Source: an uncultured Oxalobacter sp. (GTDB lineage Bacteria > Pseudomonadota > Gammaproteobacteria > Burkholderiales > Burkholderiaceae_D). Taken from it: 64,000 nt of DNA. Shown here piece after piece: positions 21,432-32,306 of this stretch. The notes beneath the pieces were generated by a model, which saw only the letters and a program-made list of their open reading frames with translations, was not told where the DNA came from and ran no database searches. Both the position numbers and the translations under genes were made by a program. Numbering within the stretch: the first letter of the stretch is position 1; each line of letters opens with the position of its first letter. Where the stretch lies: contig CAKRSU010000001.1 of the NCBI GenBank assembly GCA_934401755.1, positions 1 through 64,000 of the forward strand, given 5' to 3'.

Positions 21432-22306
21432 TCAGTCAAAAGACGAAGCGCCTCATTATATTTTTCAGATGTACGAGCAGCAACATCTTCCGGTAATCGA
21501 GGTGCTGGTGCCTTTTTATTCCATGGCTGAGATGATAACCAATCTCGAACATACTGTTTATCAAAAGATGGCGGAGACATACCAACTTCATAACTGGATG
21601 CAGGCCAAAAACGAGAAGAATCAGGGGTTAAAATTTCATCAATCAAATAAATCTTCCCATCATCATCTTGACCAAATTCAAATTTGGTATCTGCAATAAT
21701 AATCCCCTTAGAAGCAGCGTATTCTGCAGCAGCTTTATACAAAGTAACGGCCATATCACGAACCTTTTCTGCGACGTCTGCGCCAACAATTTCTTTCATT
21801 TTTTCAAAAGAAATATTTTGGTCATGATCCCCAATTTCTGCTTTTGTGGAAGGGGTAAAAATCACTTCAGGCAATTTCTGTGCTTCTTTTAATCCTACTG
21901 GCAATTGGATCCCACAGACAGAACCTGTACTTTGATAATCTTTCCATCCTGTTCCAATAATATATCCTCGAACAATCGCTTCAATTGGCAAAGGTGTAAA
22001 TTTCTTAACAACAATTGCTCGCCCTTTTACCTGATCTCGTTCTTCTGGAGCAACAAGCGTCTCTGGATCGATATCTGTCATATGATTTGGCATTAAATGA
22101 CCAAATTTTTTGAACCAGAAATTAGACATTGCTGTCAAAATTTTTCCTTTTCCTGGAATAGGATCTTCTAAAATAACATCAAACGCAGAAAGACGATCTG
22201 TCTGGACAACAAGCATCTTGTCATCCCCCACTGCATAGATATCACGCACTTTGCCACTATGCAAAAACGGCAATGACTTAATATGAGTTTTCATTAAACC
22301 AGCCAT
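21428..22306 (-). CDS. purC: SAICAR synthetase
   Basis: 292 residues, the longer SAICAR synthetase form usual in betaproteobacteria. Start region [29 protein letters not shown] and the motif [20 protein letters not shown] bind ATP and CAIR. It joins aspartate to CAIR in purine synthesis. It lies 12 bases after purE. Confidence 0.96.
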   Translation of the reverse strand: MAGLMKTHIKSLPFLHSGKVRDIYAVGDDKMLVVQTDRLSAFDVILEDPIPGKGKILTAMSNFWFKKFGHLMPNHMTDIDPETLVAPEERDQVKGRAIVVKKFTPLPIEAIVRGYIIGTGWKDYQSTGSVCGIQLPVGLKEAQKLPEVIFTPSTKAEIGDHDQNISFEKMKEIVGADVAEKVRDMAVTLYKAAAEYAASKGIIIADTKFEFGQDDDGKIYLIDEILTPDSSRFWPASSYEVGMSPPSFDKQYVRDWLSSQPWNKKAPAPRLPEDVAARTSEKYNEALRLLTE

Positions 22307-22317
22307 TATTTTCTCCT

Positions 22318-22833
22318 TTAATCAAGTGCAGGCAAAACTGCATTGCGAACCTTTTCTGATTGTTTTGCTCTAAAAGCAATTAATTTTTCCCGAACTGTCG
22401 TATCACTCAATGCTAATACGGCCATAACAGCTAATGCTGCATTAACAGCACCTGCTTCACCGATAGCATGTGTTGAAACAGGGATCCCTCGTGGCATCAT
22501 AACTGTCGATAATAAAGAATCCATTCCCTTCATATATTTGGATGGCATAGGAACGCCAAATACGGGGAGAATCGTACGAGACGCGACAACACCTGCGAGA
22601 TGAGCAGCACCACCTGCTCCAGCAATAATTGCCTTACATCCCTGTTTTTCCATCTCTTCAATCCAATTTTCTAATTCAATCGGTGTTCTATGAGCAGAAA
22701 GTGCTTGCGTATCAAATGGAATTCCAAATTCACGGCAAATTTCTGCAGCCCCCTTCATAATATCCCAGTCAGAAGTAGACCCCATAACAATACCGACTAA
22801 TTTCTTTTCTTTATTGATATTATCTCCAGTCAT
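22318..22833 (-). CDS. purE: N5-carboxyaminoimidazole ribonucleotide mutase, class I
   Basis: 171 residues. [18 protein letters not shown] and the SAHRTP motif are diagnostic; the [14 protein letters not shown] loop follows. Class I PurE converts N5-CAIR to CAIR and needs PurK, which is not next to it in this window as it often is in relatives. Confidence 0.96.
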   Translation of the reverse strand: MTGDNINKEKKLVGIVMGSTSDWDIMKGAAEICREFGIPFDTQALSAHRTPIELENWIEEMEKQGCKAIIAGAGGAAHLAGVVASRTILPVFGVPMPSKYMKGMDSLLSTVMMPRGIPVSTHAIGEAGAVNAALAVMAVLALSDTTVREKLIAFRAKQSEKVRNAVLPALD

Positions 22834-22919
22834 TTTTTACTCTTTAATATTGATTTTTCACAAAACAGACAGGTGCACCAATATGGTTGCACCTGTCTAT
22901 TGCAATAACATTTTTAGAA

Positions 22920-23984
22920 TTATTTCACAATTTGAGACAACTCGCCTTTTTGATACCGTTCTGCCATTTTTTCTAAAGGAATCGGTTTAATCTTAGATGC
23001 TTGTCCGGCACTGCCAAATGCAATATAACGAGATATACATAATTTTTTGGCTTCTTCCTGAGCGGCTTTATTATACTGACGAGGATCAAAATGAGAAGGA
23101 TTTTGCGCCATATAACGACGAATTGCGGCTGTCATCGCCAAACGAATATCGGTATCAATATTGATTTTACGAACACCGTGACGAATACTTTCTTGCAACT
23201 CTTCAACAGGAACACCATAAGTCTCGCGAATATCCCCTCCAAATTCACGAATCACGGCTAATAATTCCTGAGGCACCGATGAAGAACCATGCATCACTAA
23301 ATGGGTATTGGGTAAACGCGCATGAATTTCTTTTAGACGATCAATGGCTAAAATATCTCCTGTAGGCTTACGAGTAAACTTATAGGCCCCATGCGATGTT
23401 CCAATTGCAATGGCTAATGCATCACACTGAGTCTCTCTCACAAAATCTGCAGCCTGTTCAACATCCGTTAATAGCTGCTCACGTGTCATACTGCCTTCAG
23501 CGCCAATACCATCTTCTTTATCCGCTTTTAAGGTTTCCAAAGACCCTAAAACACCTAATTCTGCTTCAACGGTCACGCCAATTGCATGAGAAAAACGAAC
23601 AACCTCTTTAGAGACTGCAACATTGTAATCATAAGTAGAAGGCGTCTTGCCGTCCGACATTAATGACCCATCCATCATAACAGAACTAAAGCCGGAACGA
23701 ATAGCAGCCATGCAAACTGCCGGAGACTGTCCATGGTCCTGATGCATTACAACAGGAATATCTGGATAAGACTCTACCGCAGCTTGAATTAAATGACGCA
23801 AAAAGGCTTCCCCTGCATAACGTCTCGCACCAGCAGACGCTTGCATAATGACAGGAGAATTCACTTCTGAGGCCGCAGCCATAATCGCTCTAACCTGTTC
23901 AAGATTATTGACATTAAAAGCAGGAAGACCATACCCATTTTCAGCAGCATGATCTAATAATTGACGCATAGATACAATAGACAT
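22920..23984 (-). CDS. fba: Class II fructose-bisphosphate aldolase
   Basis: 354 residues of the CbbA/FbaA type. Zinc site and catalytic motifs include [20 protein letters not shown] and the NIDTDIR phosphate loop. It interconverts fructose 1,6-bisphosphate and two triose phosphates. It lies 18 bases after pgk. Confidence 0.96.
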   Translation of the reverse strand: MSIVSMRQLLDHAAENGYGLPAFNVNNLEQVRAIMAAASEVNSPVIMQASAGARRYAGEAFLRHLIQAAVESYPDIPVVMHQDHGQSPAVCMAAIRSGFSSVMMDGSLMSDGKTPSTYDYNVAVSKEVVRFSHAIGVTVEAELGVLGSLETLKADKEDGIGAEGSMTREQLLTDVEQAADFVRETQCDALAIAIGTSHGAYKFTRKPTGDILAIDRLKEIHARLPNTHLVMHGSSSVPQELLAVIREFGGDIRETYGVPVEELQESIRHGVRKINIDTDIRLAMTAAIRRYMAQNPSHFDPRQYNKAAQEEAKKLCISRYIAFGSAGQASKIKPIPLEKMAERYQKGELSQIVK

Positions 23985-24002
23985 TTATTTCTCCTAGACT
24001 TT

Positions 24003-25205
24003 TTAATTGGCTCGCTGCATTAATATTCCAACAGCAGGCAAAATCTTACCTTCTAAAAATTCAAGGAATGCCCCTCCTCCTGTTGAAATATAGCCAATTT
24101 TCTCTGCAATATGATATTTCGCAATTGCAGCTAATGTATCACCACCACCTGCTAGCGAATATGCAACGGAATCGGCTATTGCTAAAGCAACAGCGCGAGT
24201 GCCGCTACCAAACTGATCAAATTCAAAAACACCAACCGGCCCATTCCAAACAATCGTTCCTGTATGAGCAATTATTTGAGCATATTGCTCTGCCGTTTTA
24301 GGACCGATATCAAGAATCATATCATCCGGCTCGACTTCCGAAACTTTTTTGACCGTTGCGACGGCATCTGCTGAAAATGTTTTTGCGCAAACAACATCGA
24401 CAGGCAACGGAACTTCAGCGCCTCTTTCAGCCATAACAGCCATAATACGCCGCGCCTCATTCACTAAATCTTCTTCGACTAACGATTTTCCGACAGGAAA
24501 TCCCGCTGCTAATAAAAAAGTATTTGCAATACCGCCGCCAATAATCAAATTATCAACTTTATCGGCAAGTTGTTTGAGCACTTGCAATTTACCCGAAACC
24601 TTTGCTCCCCCAACAATTGCTAACATAGGACGATGAGGGGTCGCAACCGCCTTTTGAAGGGCATCAAGCTCTGCCGCCATTAACGGTCCTGCACAAGCTA
24701 TTGGCGCAAATTGTGCAATACCATAAGTTGTTGCTTCAGCACGATGCGCTGTACCAAATGCATCGTTAACATAAATATCACACAAAGCGGCAATCTTTTT
24801 GGATAATTGCTCGTCGTTTTTCTTTTCCCCTATATTAAAACGAGCATTTTCAAGTAACACAACTTCTCCGGGAATAAGTTCAACACCATTGACCCAATCA
24901 CGGACTAATTTGACGTCTTGTCCTAATAACTCTCCCATCCGGATAGCAACCTTTGCTAAAGATTCCGTTTCCGAAAATATTCCTTCTTTAGGACGTCCTA
25001 AATGGGAAGTCACCATCACGGCAGCCCCTCCTTTGAGCGCCATTTGAATGGCAGGAATAGACGCACGAATACGGGTATCTTCTGTAATTTCCCCATTAGC
25101 ATTACGTGGAACATTTAGATCGGAACGAATAAAAACGCGTTTGCCTTTTAAAGTTCCTTGATTGACTAAATCCGTCAGACGTTTAAATGAGCTTTCTGCT
25201 TGCAT
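24003..25205 (-). CDS. pgk: Phosphoglycerate kinase
   Basis: 400 residues. [12 protein letters not shown] at the N-terminus, SHLGRPK and the C-terminal GGGDTLAAI nucleotide motif are all intact. It transfers phosphate between 1,3-bisphosphoglycerate and ADP. First gene of the block with fba, purE, purC and tsaC; pyruvate kinase, which sits between pgk and fba in some relatives, is missing here. Confidence 0.97.
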   Translation of the reverse strand: MQAESSFKRLTDLVNQGTLKGKRVFIRSDLNVPRNANGEITEDTRIRASIPAIQMALKGGAAVMVTSHLGRPKEGIFSETESLAKVAIRMGELLGQDVKLVRDWVNGVELIPGEVVLLENARFNIGEKKNDEQLSKKIAALCDIYVNDAFGTAHRAEATTYGIAQFAPIACAGPLMAAELDALQKAVATPHRPMLAIVGGAKVSGKLQVLKQLADKVDNLIIGGGIANTFLLAAGFPVGKSLVEEDLVNEARRIMAVMAERGAEVPLPVDVVCAKTFSADAVATVKKVSEVEPDDMILDIGPKTAEQYAQIIAHTGTIVWNGPVGVFEFDQFGSGTRAVALAIADSVAYSLAGGGDTLAAIAKYHIAEKIGYISTGGGAFLEFLEGKILPAVGILMQRAN

Positions 25206-25265
25206 AATAATGGTGTTTTTGAAAATAAAGAATATCGTATTTTACCGTACACGGACTATGAATAG

Positions 25266-25293
25266 AAAAAAGCACGGGCATTTCCGTGCTTTT
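25266..25293 (-). terminator. Rho-independent terminator of the aminotransferase gene
   Basis: Stem 25272-25277 with 25284-25289, extended by A/T pairs, and a T-run on the minus strand. It lies between the aminotransferase and pgk, so the pgk block has its own promoter in about 60 bases. Confidence 0.85.
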
Positions 25294-25312
25294 CCAAAAA
25301 ATTTCTATCCTC

Positions 25313-26500
25313 TTACAAAATACTACCTAACCGTTTTATGCCTTCTTCGATGATTTCTTCTGTCGCATTCGTATAATTTAAACGGAATGTATTAACATCA
25401 GGAGCCCCCACATAAAAAGGATTGCCTGGCACAAAAGCCACTTTCTTTTGCATTGCTTTATTAAACAATTCCATGGCAGATCGCCCTTTTTCCATCGTCA
25501 CCCACATAAACATGCCACCCTCTGGACGCGTATATGAAACACTTTTTGGAAAATATTTATCCATTGCGGCTAACATACAAGAAGCTTGTTTGCCATATAA
25601 ATCAACGATTTTTCTAATATGATCTTCATAAGAATTGTTGATTAGATATTCGTTAATTGAATATTGCGTAAATATACTGGTATGCAAATCAGACCCTTGT
25701 TTTGCAGTAACAAGATAACGCATCAATTGCTTATTTCGAGTTGCCAGATACCCTAAACGCATCCCTGGGGTCACCGTTTTTGAAAAAGATCCCATTAAAA
25801 TACTTTGTTCGTCTAAGTATCCGCCACCAATATAAGGCAAAGACTCGCCTTGGAAACGCAATTCTCCATAAGGATCATCTTCAACTAAGACCACATCATA
25901 TCGAGATAAAATATCACGTACCGCTTTGCGTTTTTCCAAAGAATAGGTTAACCCCGTTGGATTTTGAAAATTGGGAACGGTATACATCACTTTTACTGAA
26001 TGATGTTTTAAAACTTCTTCTAGTTTTTCCGTATCAATTCCATCATTTTCTAAAGGAACAGACAAAAACTGGGGTTCACATAACGATAATGCTTGAATTG
26101 CACCTAAATACCCGGGCTCTTCAATCAAAACCTGATCCCCCTTATTCAACATGACCTTACCAATAAGATCTAAAGCCTGTTGAGACCCATTAGTCAGTAA
26201 AATATCATCTGGAGAAAATTCTAATCCAAAACGCTTTTTATACCGCGCAGCGATAGTTTCTTTCAAAGAGACCAATCCCTCAGTTGTGGAATATTGGAAA
26301 AGCCGACTGCCATATTTTCCAATAGCGCTATCAATCGCTTGCTTCATGGCTTCAATTGGAAAAGAAATCGGATTTGGTAAACCACCAGCAAAAGAAATAA
26401 TTTCAGGATCACCCAATACTTTTAAAATATCACGGATGAATGATGAGGGTGTATTCAATATTCTGTCTGAATAATTCATGATAAAGCCAATATTCGTCAT
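25313..26500 (-). CDS. PLP-dependent aminotransferase, MocR/LysN-like fold type I
   Basis: 395 residues. Fold type I features: FAGGLPNPISFP, TNGSQQALDLIGKV, NFQNPTGLT, EDDPYGELRF and the PLP lysine in GSFSKTVTPGMRLGY. This subgroup includes 2-aminoadipate, kynurenine and branched-chain or aromatic aminotransferases, with no DNA-binding domain here. The exact substrate cannot be told. A second ATG at 26479 is a possible start. It stands alone between a terminator and a long intergenic region. Confidence 0.85.
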   Translation of the reverse strand: MTNIGFIMNYSDRILNTPSSFIRDILKVLGDPEIISFAGGLPNPISFPIEAMKQAIDSAIGKYGSRLFQYSTTEGLVSLKETIAARYKKRFGLEFSPDDILLTNGSQQALDLIGKVMLNKGDQVLIEEPGYLGAIQALSLCEPQFLSVPLENDGIDTEKLEEVLKHHSVKVMYTVPNFQNPTGLTYSLEKRKAVRDILSRYDVVLVEDDPYGELRFQGESLPYIGGGYLDEQSILMGSFSKTVTPGMRLGYLATRNKQLMRYLVTAKQGSDLHTSIFTQYSINEYLINNSYEDHIRKIVDLYGKQASCMLAAMDKYFPKSVSYTRPEGGMFMWVTMEKGRSAMELFNKAMQKKVAFVPGNPFYVGAPDVNTFRLNYTNATEEIIEEGIKRLGSIL

Positions 26501-26940
26501 TGTTCTTTGAAAATTATACTGCGGAAAACTAAACCGGAAACCTCATTATCCCGTCAAAAAAACATTTTTATGATCCAAATCAATCTCATTTTTTTGATTT
26601 GTCCATTTTTAGAAACAAGGCTTAAAAAGACAAAAGCAAAATTAGACTCTCACAAACTTATACTTGATCAAAATCGAAATAAAATTTTCTGTCAGAATAA
26701 ATTTCCTCCAACATAAAATGAAAGCTTTCTCCTTTAAATTATTTTGGCAAAATGTTCCCTAATCAACAGAAATTTTTCAACTTTAGCCAATAAAAAAAAT
26801 GGCAAACTAAAGCACAATAGATATTTCTATCAACTGACAGAAAAAAGGATAGCTTCTACTTTTTCCTAAAATTCCCCTTTATTTTTAGGATTTTTATAAA
26901 AAATACTTTCAATACCAATTATCAAGGATTACAATACGCC

Positions 26941-27004
26941 TCGTAATCATTCCTTTTATTAGTTATTTCCCCATCTGAGTATTGCTTAGATGGGGATTTT
27001 TTTA
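26941..27004 (+). ncRNA. Candidate small RNA of about 60 nt
   Basis: A -10-like TACAAT (26930-26935) with TTTCAA 17 bases upstream (26907-26912) would start transcription near 26941. About 30 bases later a perfect 8-bp stem (26969-26976 with 26988-26995) is followed by a T-run, a complete intrinsic terminator with no gene before it. The small RNA is an inference; the terminator is visible. Its place beside the iron locus makes an iron-linked regulator possible, but no Fur box was seen at this promoter. Confidence 0.35.
26969..27004 (+). terminator. Orphan intrinsic terminator
   Basis: Perfect 8-bp CCCCATCT/AGATGGGG stem, 11-base loop and seven T. There is no plus-strand gene upstream for more than 6 kb, so it must end an unannotated transcript or block antisense reading into the ABC gene. 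Confidence 0.85.
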
Positions 27005-27130
27005 TGCACTTTATTTGAAAAATAACTTGATCAGAAAAAAATAAATGTCCCAACACTCCCTTTTGCTACATTGATTTGGGGGATCACAGTCTCAAAAAGG
27101 CGTTGGCACGAAAAACAACAATGAAACCAA

Positions 27131-28903
27131 CTAAGCCACTTTAAACGTAGATTCTAATCTGTTTCGCAATCCATCTGCTTCTGATTCCTTTTTAATCCCA
27201 TTTTTTCTACTGGCGGGCCAAAGATTAAATTCTCGGACTTCTCCGAGCCCTTTAGGTTCACGATGAGCAATGACAATAATACCGCTATGGGGTAATTGTT
27301 CTCGAATAATCCGATAAAGATCATTTTCTGCTTGCCTATCCAGCGAACTGGTTGCTTCATCAAGAACAACCCAATCTGGTGCTGCATAAAGAATGCGAGC
27401 AATCTGCAATCTTTGTTGTTCTCCCCCAGAAAGACGATAATCATCATCTAACGCCGTTTTTTGCTCTAACTGCTGAATATGTCGATCTTCATTTAATCCA
27501 ACCCTTGATAGAATCTGCTGAATTCGCGCAATATCACCTAAAGATTCTGGATAACACACACATTCAGCCAAACTCCCGAGTGGTAAATACACTTTTTGAG
27601 GAGAAAAATAAATTTTCCCAGGAGGAATTTGAATATTTCCCTCACAATATCGCCAAATACCCGACAAGGCTTTAATAAGCGTTGATTTTCCAATACCAGA
27701 AGGCCCATTAATCCAAACGGTCTCTCCAGGATTAATATCCAAACAATTAATATGAATTAACGATTCACCTGATGGCGTATCCACCCATAAATCTCGGATA
27801 TGCAATGCCTGATCGAAAGATTTAACGATTTTCACTCTTTTTTCAACTTCTGCTGCCGCAATCGCATCGGTTTCTTCAATAAAATCCCCGAGACGACGTG
27901 CTGTTGCACTAAGTTCTGCTAATTCACGATATGAGAAAATAAACCAAGATAACGTTGTCACCAATCGGGTAAATGCGGATCCTAATTGCATTAATCCTCC
28001 CAAAGTGACATGTCCCATCAAATAAGCAGGAAATGCTAAAAATAAGGGAATCCGTAATACGGTCATATAATATGGCCGCGTAAAAATGCCCAAAATGAAT
28101 TCTCGGTTCATTCTTTGCTTCCAATTACTGAGAATCTGCTTATAACGCTGATCAATAATATGGCGTTCTGCGCCTTCACCATTTTCTAAAGCAACCGCTT
28201 CTTTCGATTCTCTGAGTCGCGCCAGAGCGAAACGCATATCCGCTTCACGATGCTGGCTAATCACATTTAAACGCATGAGCGGAGCTCCCATCCAGTGCGT
28301 TAATCCACTTGAGATAAGCACATAAATAGGCGCTGCAATAATTAAATAATGATGAATCACAATTTCACGATCCCCCCACGGAATACTTAAAGGAAAATCA
28401 GACAATTTCCAAAGCAAAAAAGCATACGTTGATAATCCCACTAAGCTTGTAAAAAGATCTAATCCTCGACCTGTTAAACGTTCAACAAAAATACGGCAAT
28501 CTTCTGAAATACGCTGATCAGGATTATCCATTGTCGATTGAGTATCCATTTGCATATGCCAGTAAACCTTATGATCAAACCAACGCTTTAACATACAATC
28601 GGTTAATGTGGTACGCCATTTCATTTGAATCAGCTGCCGAATATAAGAAGCCACTAAGAACTGAAACGAATTAATCCCTGTAATGACCGCAAATACGCCA
28701 ATCTGATATAAAGCCCCTAGTCCGTCATATTTTTCTAATGCACTATAAAAATCCTTATTCCAGTGAATCATCTTTAATGCTAAAAAAATCTCTGAAAGAT
28801 TTAACAATAAGACGATGACACAGTAAAGAATCGCAATTCGCCCTCCTTTTCCTTTTATACTAATAGCTGTTAAATTAAAAATTCGTTTAAGTGTCGTATT
28901 CAT
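27131..28903 (-). CDS. SbmA/BacA-like ABC transporter with fused membrane and ATPase domains
   Basis: About 590 residues from ATG 28903, chosen because it falls just after the ChaN stop; an upstream in-frame start would overlap that gene. The N-terminal half is an ABC_membrane_2 (SbmA/BacA, YddA) domain with about six helices. The C-terminal ATPase has Walker A GPSGIGKST, signature LSGGEQQRLQIAR, Walker B DWVVLDEATSS and the switch His in VIAHRE. Relatives move peptides, vitamin B12 or long-chain lipids. Last gene of the tonB-exbBD-receptor-ChaN run, so a role in moving haem or a related ligand is suggested by context only. Confidence 0.85.
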   Translation of the reverse strand: MNTTLKRIFNLTAISIKGKGGRIAILYCVIVLLLNLSEIFLALKMIHWNKDFYSALEKYDGLGALYQIGVFAVITGINSFQFLVASYIRQLIQMKWRTTLTDCMLKRWFDHKVYWHMQMDTQSTMDNPDQRISEDCRIFVERLTGRGLDLFTSLVGLSTYAFLLWKLSDFPLSIPWGDREIVIHHYLIIAAPIYVLISSGLTHWMGAPLMRLNVISQHREADMRFALARLRESKEAVALENGEGAERHIIDQRYKQILSNWKQRMNREFILGIFTRPYYMTVLRIPLFLAFPAYLMGHVTLGGLMQLGSAFTRLVTTLSWFIFSYRELAELSATARRLGDFIEETDAIAAAEVEKRVKIVKSFDQALHIRDLWVDTPSGESLIHINCLDINPGETVWINGPSGIGKSTLIKALSGIWRYCEGNIQIPPGKIYFSPQKVYLPLGSLAECVCYPESLGDIARIQQILSRVGLNEDRHIQQLEQKTALDDDYRLSGGEQQRLQIARILYAAPDWVVLDEATSSLDRQAENDLYRIIREQLPHSGIIVIAHREPKGLGEVREFNLWPASRKNGIKKESEADGLRNRLESTFKVA

Positions 28904-28916
28904 CGGACTATTTGTT

Positions 28917-29912
28917 TTATTTTTTCTTGTGTTCAATTGCTTCACTCAAAGCATTTTTGGGCATATTTTTTCGAATAGCTCGCGCTTCTGGCATATCAAG
29001 CCTGAAAATAGCATCAGCGTAGGGACGTTCAGGCAATCCATTACCCGCTAAAATATTTGGCATTAATGTCCAATTTTCATTCATTGATGGCAACAACACC
29101 GCGGAATTTTTAATCCCCAAATCAAATAATTGATATGGTGTTCCAAATCCATATTCAAGATGCCCTCGCCCTAAAATACCAACAATTAATGGGGCTTTTT
29201 TATTTTTCTGCTGCCAAGTTTCATAAGCATGGTAAATATTGCAAGCAAACGCACGATCCCAAGTTTGCATTGCTCGTAAAAAACGCGCTGAATCCATTGA
29301 CGAGCGTGGCAGAAATGCCGTTTTTTTAGCAGCGAGTGGCTCACGAGCCAATTTTTGCTTGGCATCAAACGAATTACGGCGCATTCCCATTCCTTGAGTC
29401 ATGGCTTGAATATGCTCCCAATACCCGGGTAAAGGAGAAGCCGCCGGCGTTAAGCCATCACGCTCTTCAATGGGAACCGCATCCCATCCTTCTTTACCAA
29501 CACGTGTTACCAATTCACGATAACAATTCAGTGCAAGCATCCGTACACGATATTGGCGACAGAAATGAAAAATCGGTAAATAAATTTCAGCCGGAAATCC
29601 CCAAACTTGATACCACTCTGATTTTTCAATGAACTGTTCTGTCGTCAGTTTTCCCTCAACCCACTCATCTAATACAGGTTGGCAACGCCGAGGAAACATC
29701 TCAAATCCCACCATTATGTCTTGGCGCTGGGTATAAAGAAATGTAATCAAATGTAATTGCCAACGATGAATCTCGGGAATATCATGAGTCTCTCCCATTA
29801 AGACAACCGCTTTTTGGGATAAATTTTCAATCAGACGAGGCAATTCAATCGCTTTACCCGTTGCCGGGTAAAGCCATGTCCCTCGTTGATGGAAAACGTG
29901 ATCAGTTTCCAT
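28917..29912 (-). CDS. ChaN-family haem-binding uptake protein
   Basis: 331 residues of the ChaN/DUF399 family (PF04187): VVLMGETHDIPEIHRWQL and MVGFEMFPRRCQPVLDEWVEG at the N-terminal half, and IVGILGRGHLEYGFGTPYQL near the C-terminus. ChaN of Campylobacter is an iron-regulated lipoprotein that binds stacked haems through a tyrosine. This protein has no signal peptide or lipobox from ATG 29912, so it appears cytoplasmic unless the start is wrong. It begins 11 bases after the receptor stop. Confidence 0.85.
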   Translation of the reverse strand: METDHVFHQRGTWLYPATGKAIELPRLIENLSQKAVVLMGETHDIPEIHRWQLHLITFLYTQRQDIMVGFEMFPRRCQPVLDEWVEGKLTTEQFIEKSEWYQVWGFPAEIYLPIFHFCRQYRVRMLALNCYRELVTRVGKEGWDAVPIEERDGLTPAASPLPGYWEHIQAMTQGMGMRRNSFDAKQKLAREPLAAKKTAFLPRSSMDSARFLRAMQTWDRAFACNIYHAYETWQQKNKKAPLIVGILGRGHLEYGFGTPYQLFDLGIKNSAVLLPSMNENWTLMPNILAGNGLPERPYADAIFRLDMPEARAIRKNMPKNALSEAIEHKKK

Positions 29913-29923
29913 AACGAGACTCC

Positions 29924-32251
29924 TTAAAACGTTGCCTGTAATCCCACACTAAATACCCGTCCTGGTGCAACATATAATTCAAGTGGATTGGTATAGGCAG
30001 AAGACGCACTTGGCGCATCAGCGGTTTGGCCTGCCGCGTTATAATCAAAATAGCGCCGGTTAAAGATATTCGTGACAGCTGCATTGACTTTCAAATATTT
30101 ATTAATCTGCCAATTAATATAGCCATCAAATACGGAATAACCGCCTGGTTTAAAATATTCTTTATCAGAAGTCCGTGTTACGCCACGTGCAAACGTCCCA
30201 AATAATTCCGTCGTTAGTCCATATTCAGGTTGTTCCCATTTCAAACCAATAACAGCAGTTAGTGGTGATGCCCCATCATAGGCCGTCCACTGATCGCTAT
30301 CCCCTTTTTGTTTGCCATATTGCCAATCAATCGAACCATTAACAGACCAATTACGCGCAAATTGCCATTCACCGGATGCCTCAAGTCCCCACAATCTCAC
30401 TTTATCAATATTTAAATAAGTAATTTTGCTATAGTTAGATTCTGGTAAATATTGCCATCCCTGAATAAAGTTTGTATAACGACTATAAAAAGCCCCTAAA
30501 GAGAACCATCCTTTGTCCCATTCTCCTCGCAATCCCAATTCATACGAATCCACTTCTTCAGGCTTGAGATTGGGATTCGGAACAACCGTTATCCCCATTG
30601 ATGGCATATCGTAAGTGGTATATAGCTGCTCTGAAGTCGGCATCTTAAACCCTTTAGCAAAACGACCATATGCCGAATAGATATCATTGAACTTATATAA
30701 AAGACCAATCTGGGGTAACCATTTATCTTCGCCCATCTTCCGTGGTTCATCCCCTTTAATAGCCTTATACCCCCCTCCGGATTCAGGATCTAGCGAATAA
30801 TGCGCCCGACGAACCCCTGGTGTAACCGTTAACCGATCATCAAACAACTTAATCTCATCTTGCAAATACAAATCGGCCCGTGTTGTTTTAGCGTTAGCAA
30901 AAATAGCCCCAGCTGCACTACCTTTTTTAATCGTTGTTTTTCCGTTCGTAAATTCCCGATTGGTCACCGAATAATCCGTTTTTGTATAGTCGCCTTGGAA
31001 TCCATAAGTTAATTTATGGTGGGTATTCATCCAATCGAAACTAGACGTTAACTGAATATCTCCTTGGAGAAAATCTTGATCATATACGTTATTTCTGGAT
31101 GTTTTATAATCATTACCAAACCGAATATATTGATTTTTGCTTTTAACGGTTCGACGTTGAGGCGAATAAGAAAGATGCCAAATCACATTATCTAACCAAG
31201 TTTGATGAGTATCCCATTGATGCTCAAAAGCCAAGCGATAACGACGCATTTCCTGTGTACGAAAATCACGACCATCATTCGCAATATACTTGAGGCCACC
31301 CATCGCCGTACTTGGCTGCATATAATTATAAATATTCTGGCTATCGGTATCTGACGCATACATTTCGCCCGTCAATTTAAATTGATGATCTTGGTTCGGA
31401 CGATAAACCATTTTAGCCATTAAATTATTGACTTCAGCATCTGTTGGATTGAAATCATCACAGCCATAACCAATACGTCCACAAATCCCCCAACGTCCCC
31501 CATCGGCTTTAGCCGTTTTTAAATTAACTTCATGGTATTCACGATGAGTATATGAGACTAACGCAGAAAGATCCTGATTAAATTTTCCGGCAAACATCAC
31601 ATTTTCAGTATTGCCATTATTTAGACCATCATAGTTATAAGAGGCTTTTGCACCAAATAACTTACCGCCTTGTAGCAAATCATCGGGATCTAATGTCCGA
31701 TAGGCCACCATACCGCCCATCGCATCGGCTCCCCATAAAACAGAAGCAGGACCTCGTTGGATTTCGACGGCTTTAATCGTCGACATATCGACAAAATTAC
31801 GACCTCCTTTATTCCCGTTCATTTGATTGGCTTCAGCAACCCGAGAACCATCAACCGTCGTTAAAATTCGATTCAAACCAACACCACGAATGGTAAAACC
31901 ACTACCTTCTCCACCAAACTGACCATTCGCACTCGTTGAAATACGATTGACATGCACTCCTGGCGTATGACGAATCAACTCTTCAATATTATTAACATTA
32001 TGATTTTCAATCGTTTTCCGAGTAATCACATTAACAGTTTGAGGGACATCTAATGCTCTTGCTTTCTGGCGAGTTGCTGTAACAGTAATTGCCTCCATTT
32101 GCATGGCGTCTCCTGCTGATTGCTCGGTTAAAACGCTTTCTTTGGGAGATTCGATGCCTTTTTGTAGCGCATTTTCAGCTCTAGACTGCAATGCTAAAAA
32201 AAGCGCAGAGGCTAAACAAACACCTCTCACAACGTAATACGGTTTCTTCAT
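29924..32251 (-). CDS. TonB-dependent haem/haemoglobin receptor
   Basis: 775 residues. Signal peptide ending near QSRA, TonB box region around EAITVTATR (residues 53-61), plug domain with IEELIRHTPGVHVNR and VEIQRGPASVLWGADAMGG, then a 22-strand barrel ending in VGLQATF. A haem-receptor signature region is present: FKMP at 535-538 in the FRAP position and NPNL at 559-562. The His normally found between them is absent. The context with tonB, exbBD, ChaN and hutX-hutW supports haem as the ligand, though a haem-protein complex or another porphyrin is possible. Confidence 0.87.
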   Translation of the reverse strand: MKKPYYVVRGVCLASALFLALQSRAENALQKGIESPKESVLTEQSAGDAMQMEAITVTATRQKARALDVPQTVNVITRKTIENHNVNNIEELIRHTPGVHVNRISTSANGQFGGEGSGFTIRGVGLNRILTTVDGSRVAEANQMNGNKGGRNFVDMSTIKAVEIQRGPASVLWGADAMGGMVAYRTLDPDDLLQGGKLFGAKASYNYDGLNNGNTENVMFAGKFNQDLSALVSYTHREYHEVNLKTAKADGGRWGICGRIGYGCDDFNPTDAEVNNLMAKMVYRPNQDHQFKLTGEMYASDTDSQNIYNYMQPSTAMGGLKYIANDGRDFRTQEMRRYRLAFEHQWDTHQTWLDNVIWHLSYSPQRRTVKSKNQYIRFGNDYKTSRNNVYDQDFLQGDIQLTSSFDWMNTHHKLTYGFQGDYTKTDYSVTNREFTNGKTTIKKGSAAGAIFANAKTTRADLYLQDEIKLFDDRLTVTPGVRRAHYSLDPESGGGYKAIKGDEPRKMGEDKWLPQIGLLYKFNDIYSAYGRFAKGFKMPTSEQLYTTYDMPSMGITVVPNPNLKPEEVDSYELGLRGEWDKGWFSLGAFYSRYTNFIQGWQYLPESNYSKITYLNIDKVRLWGLEASGEWQFARNWSVNGSIDWQYGKQKGDSDQWTAYDGASPLTAVIGLKWEQPEYGLTTELFGTFARGVTRTSDKEYFKPGGYSVFDGYINWQINKYLKVNAAVTNIFNRRYFDYNAAGQTADAPSASSAYTNPLELYVAPGRVFSVGLQATF

Positions 32252-32306
32252 ATAGAAACTTTCTATTCCTTTTAAAAGTTAAATAAAAATAAGCTCTCCT
32301 GATATT

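Larger units (their letters stand above)
26501..27130. other. Long AT-rich intergenic region with a candidate small RNA
   Basis: 630 bases without a supported gene. The only clear structure is a strong plus-strand terminator at 26969-27004 that serves no annotated upstream gene, preceded by promoter-like sequence (see the candidate RNA). Confidence 0.6.

Noticed and set aside
25741..26154. 137-codon plus-strand frame
   Set aside because: Antisense to the PLP aminotransferase and without motif or ribosome site.
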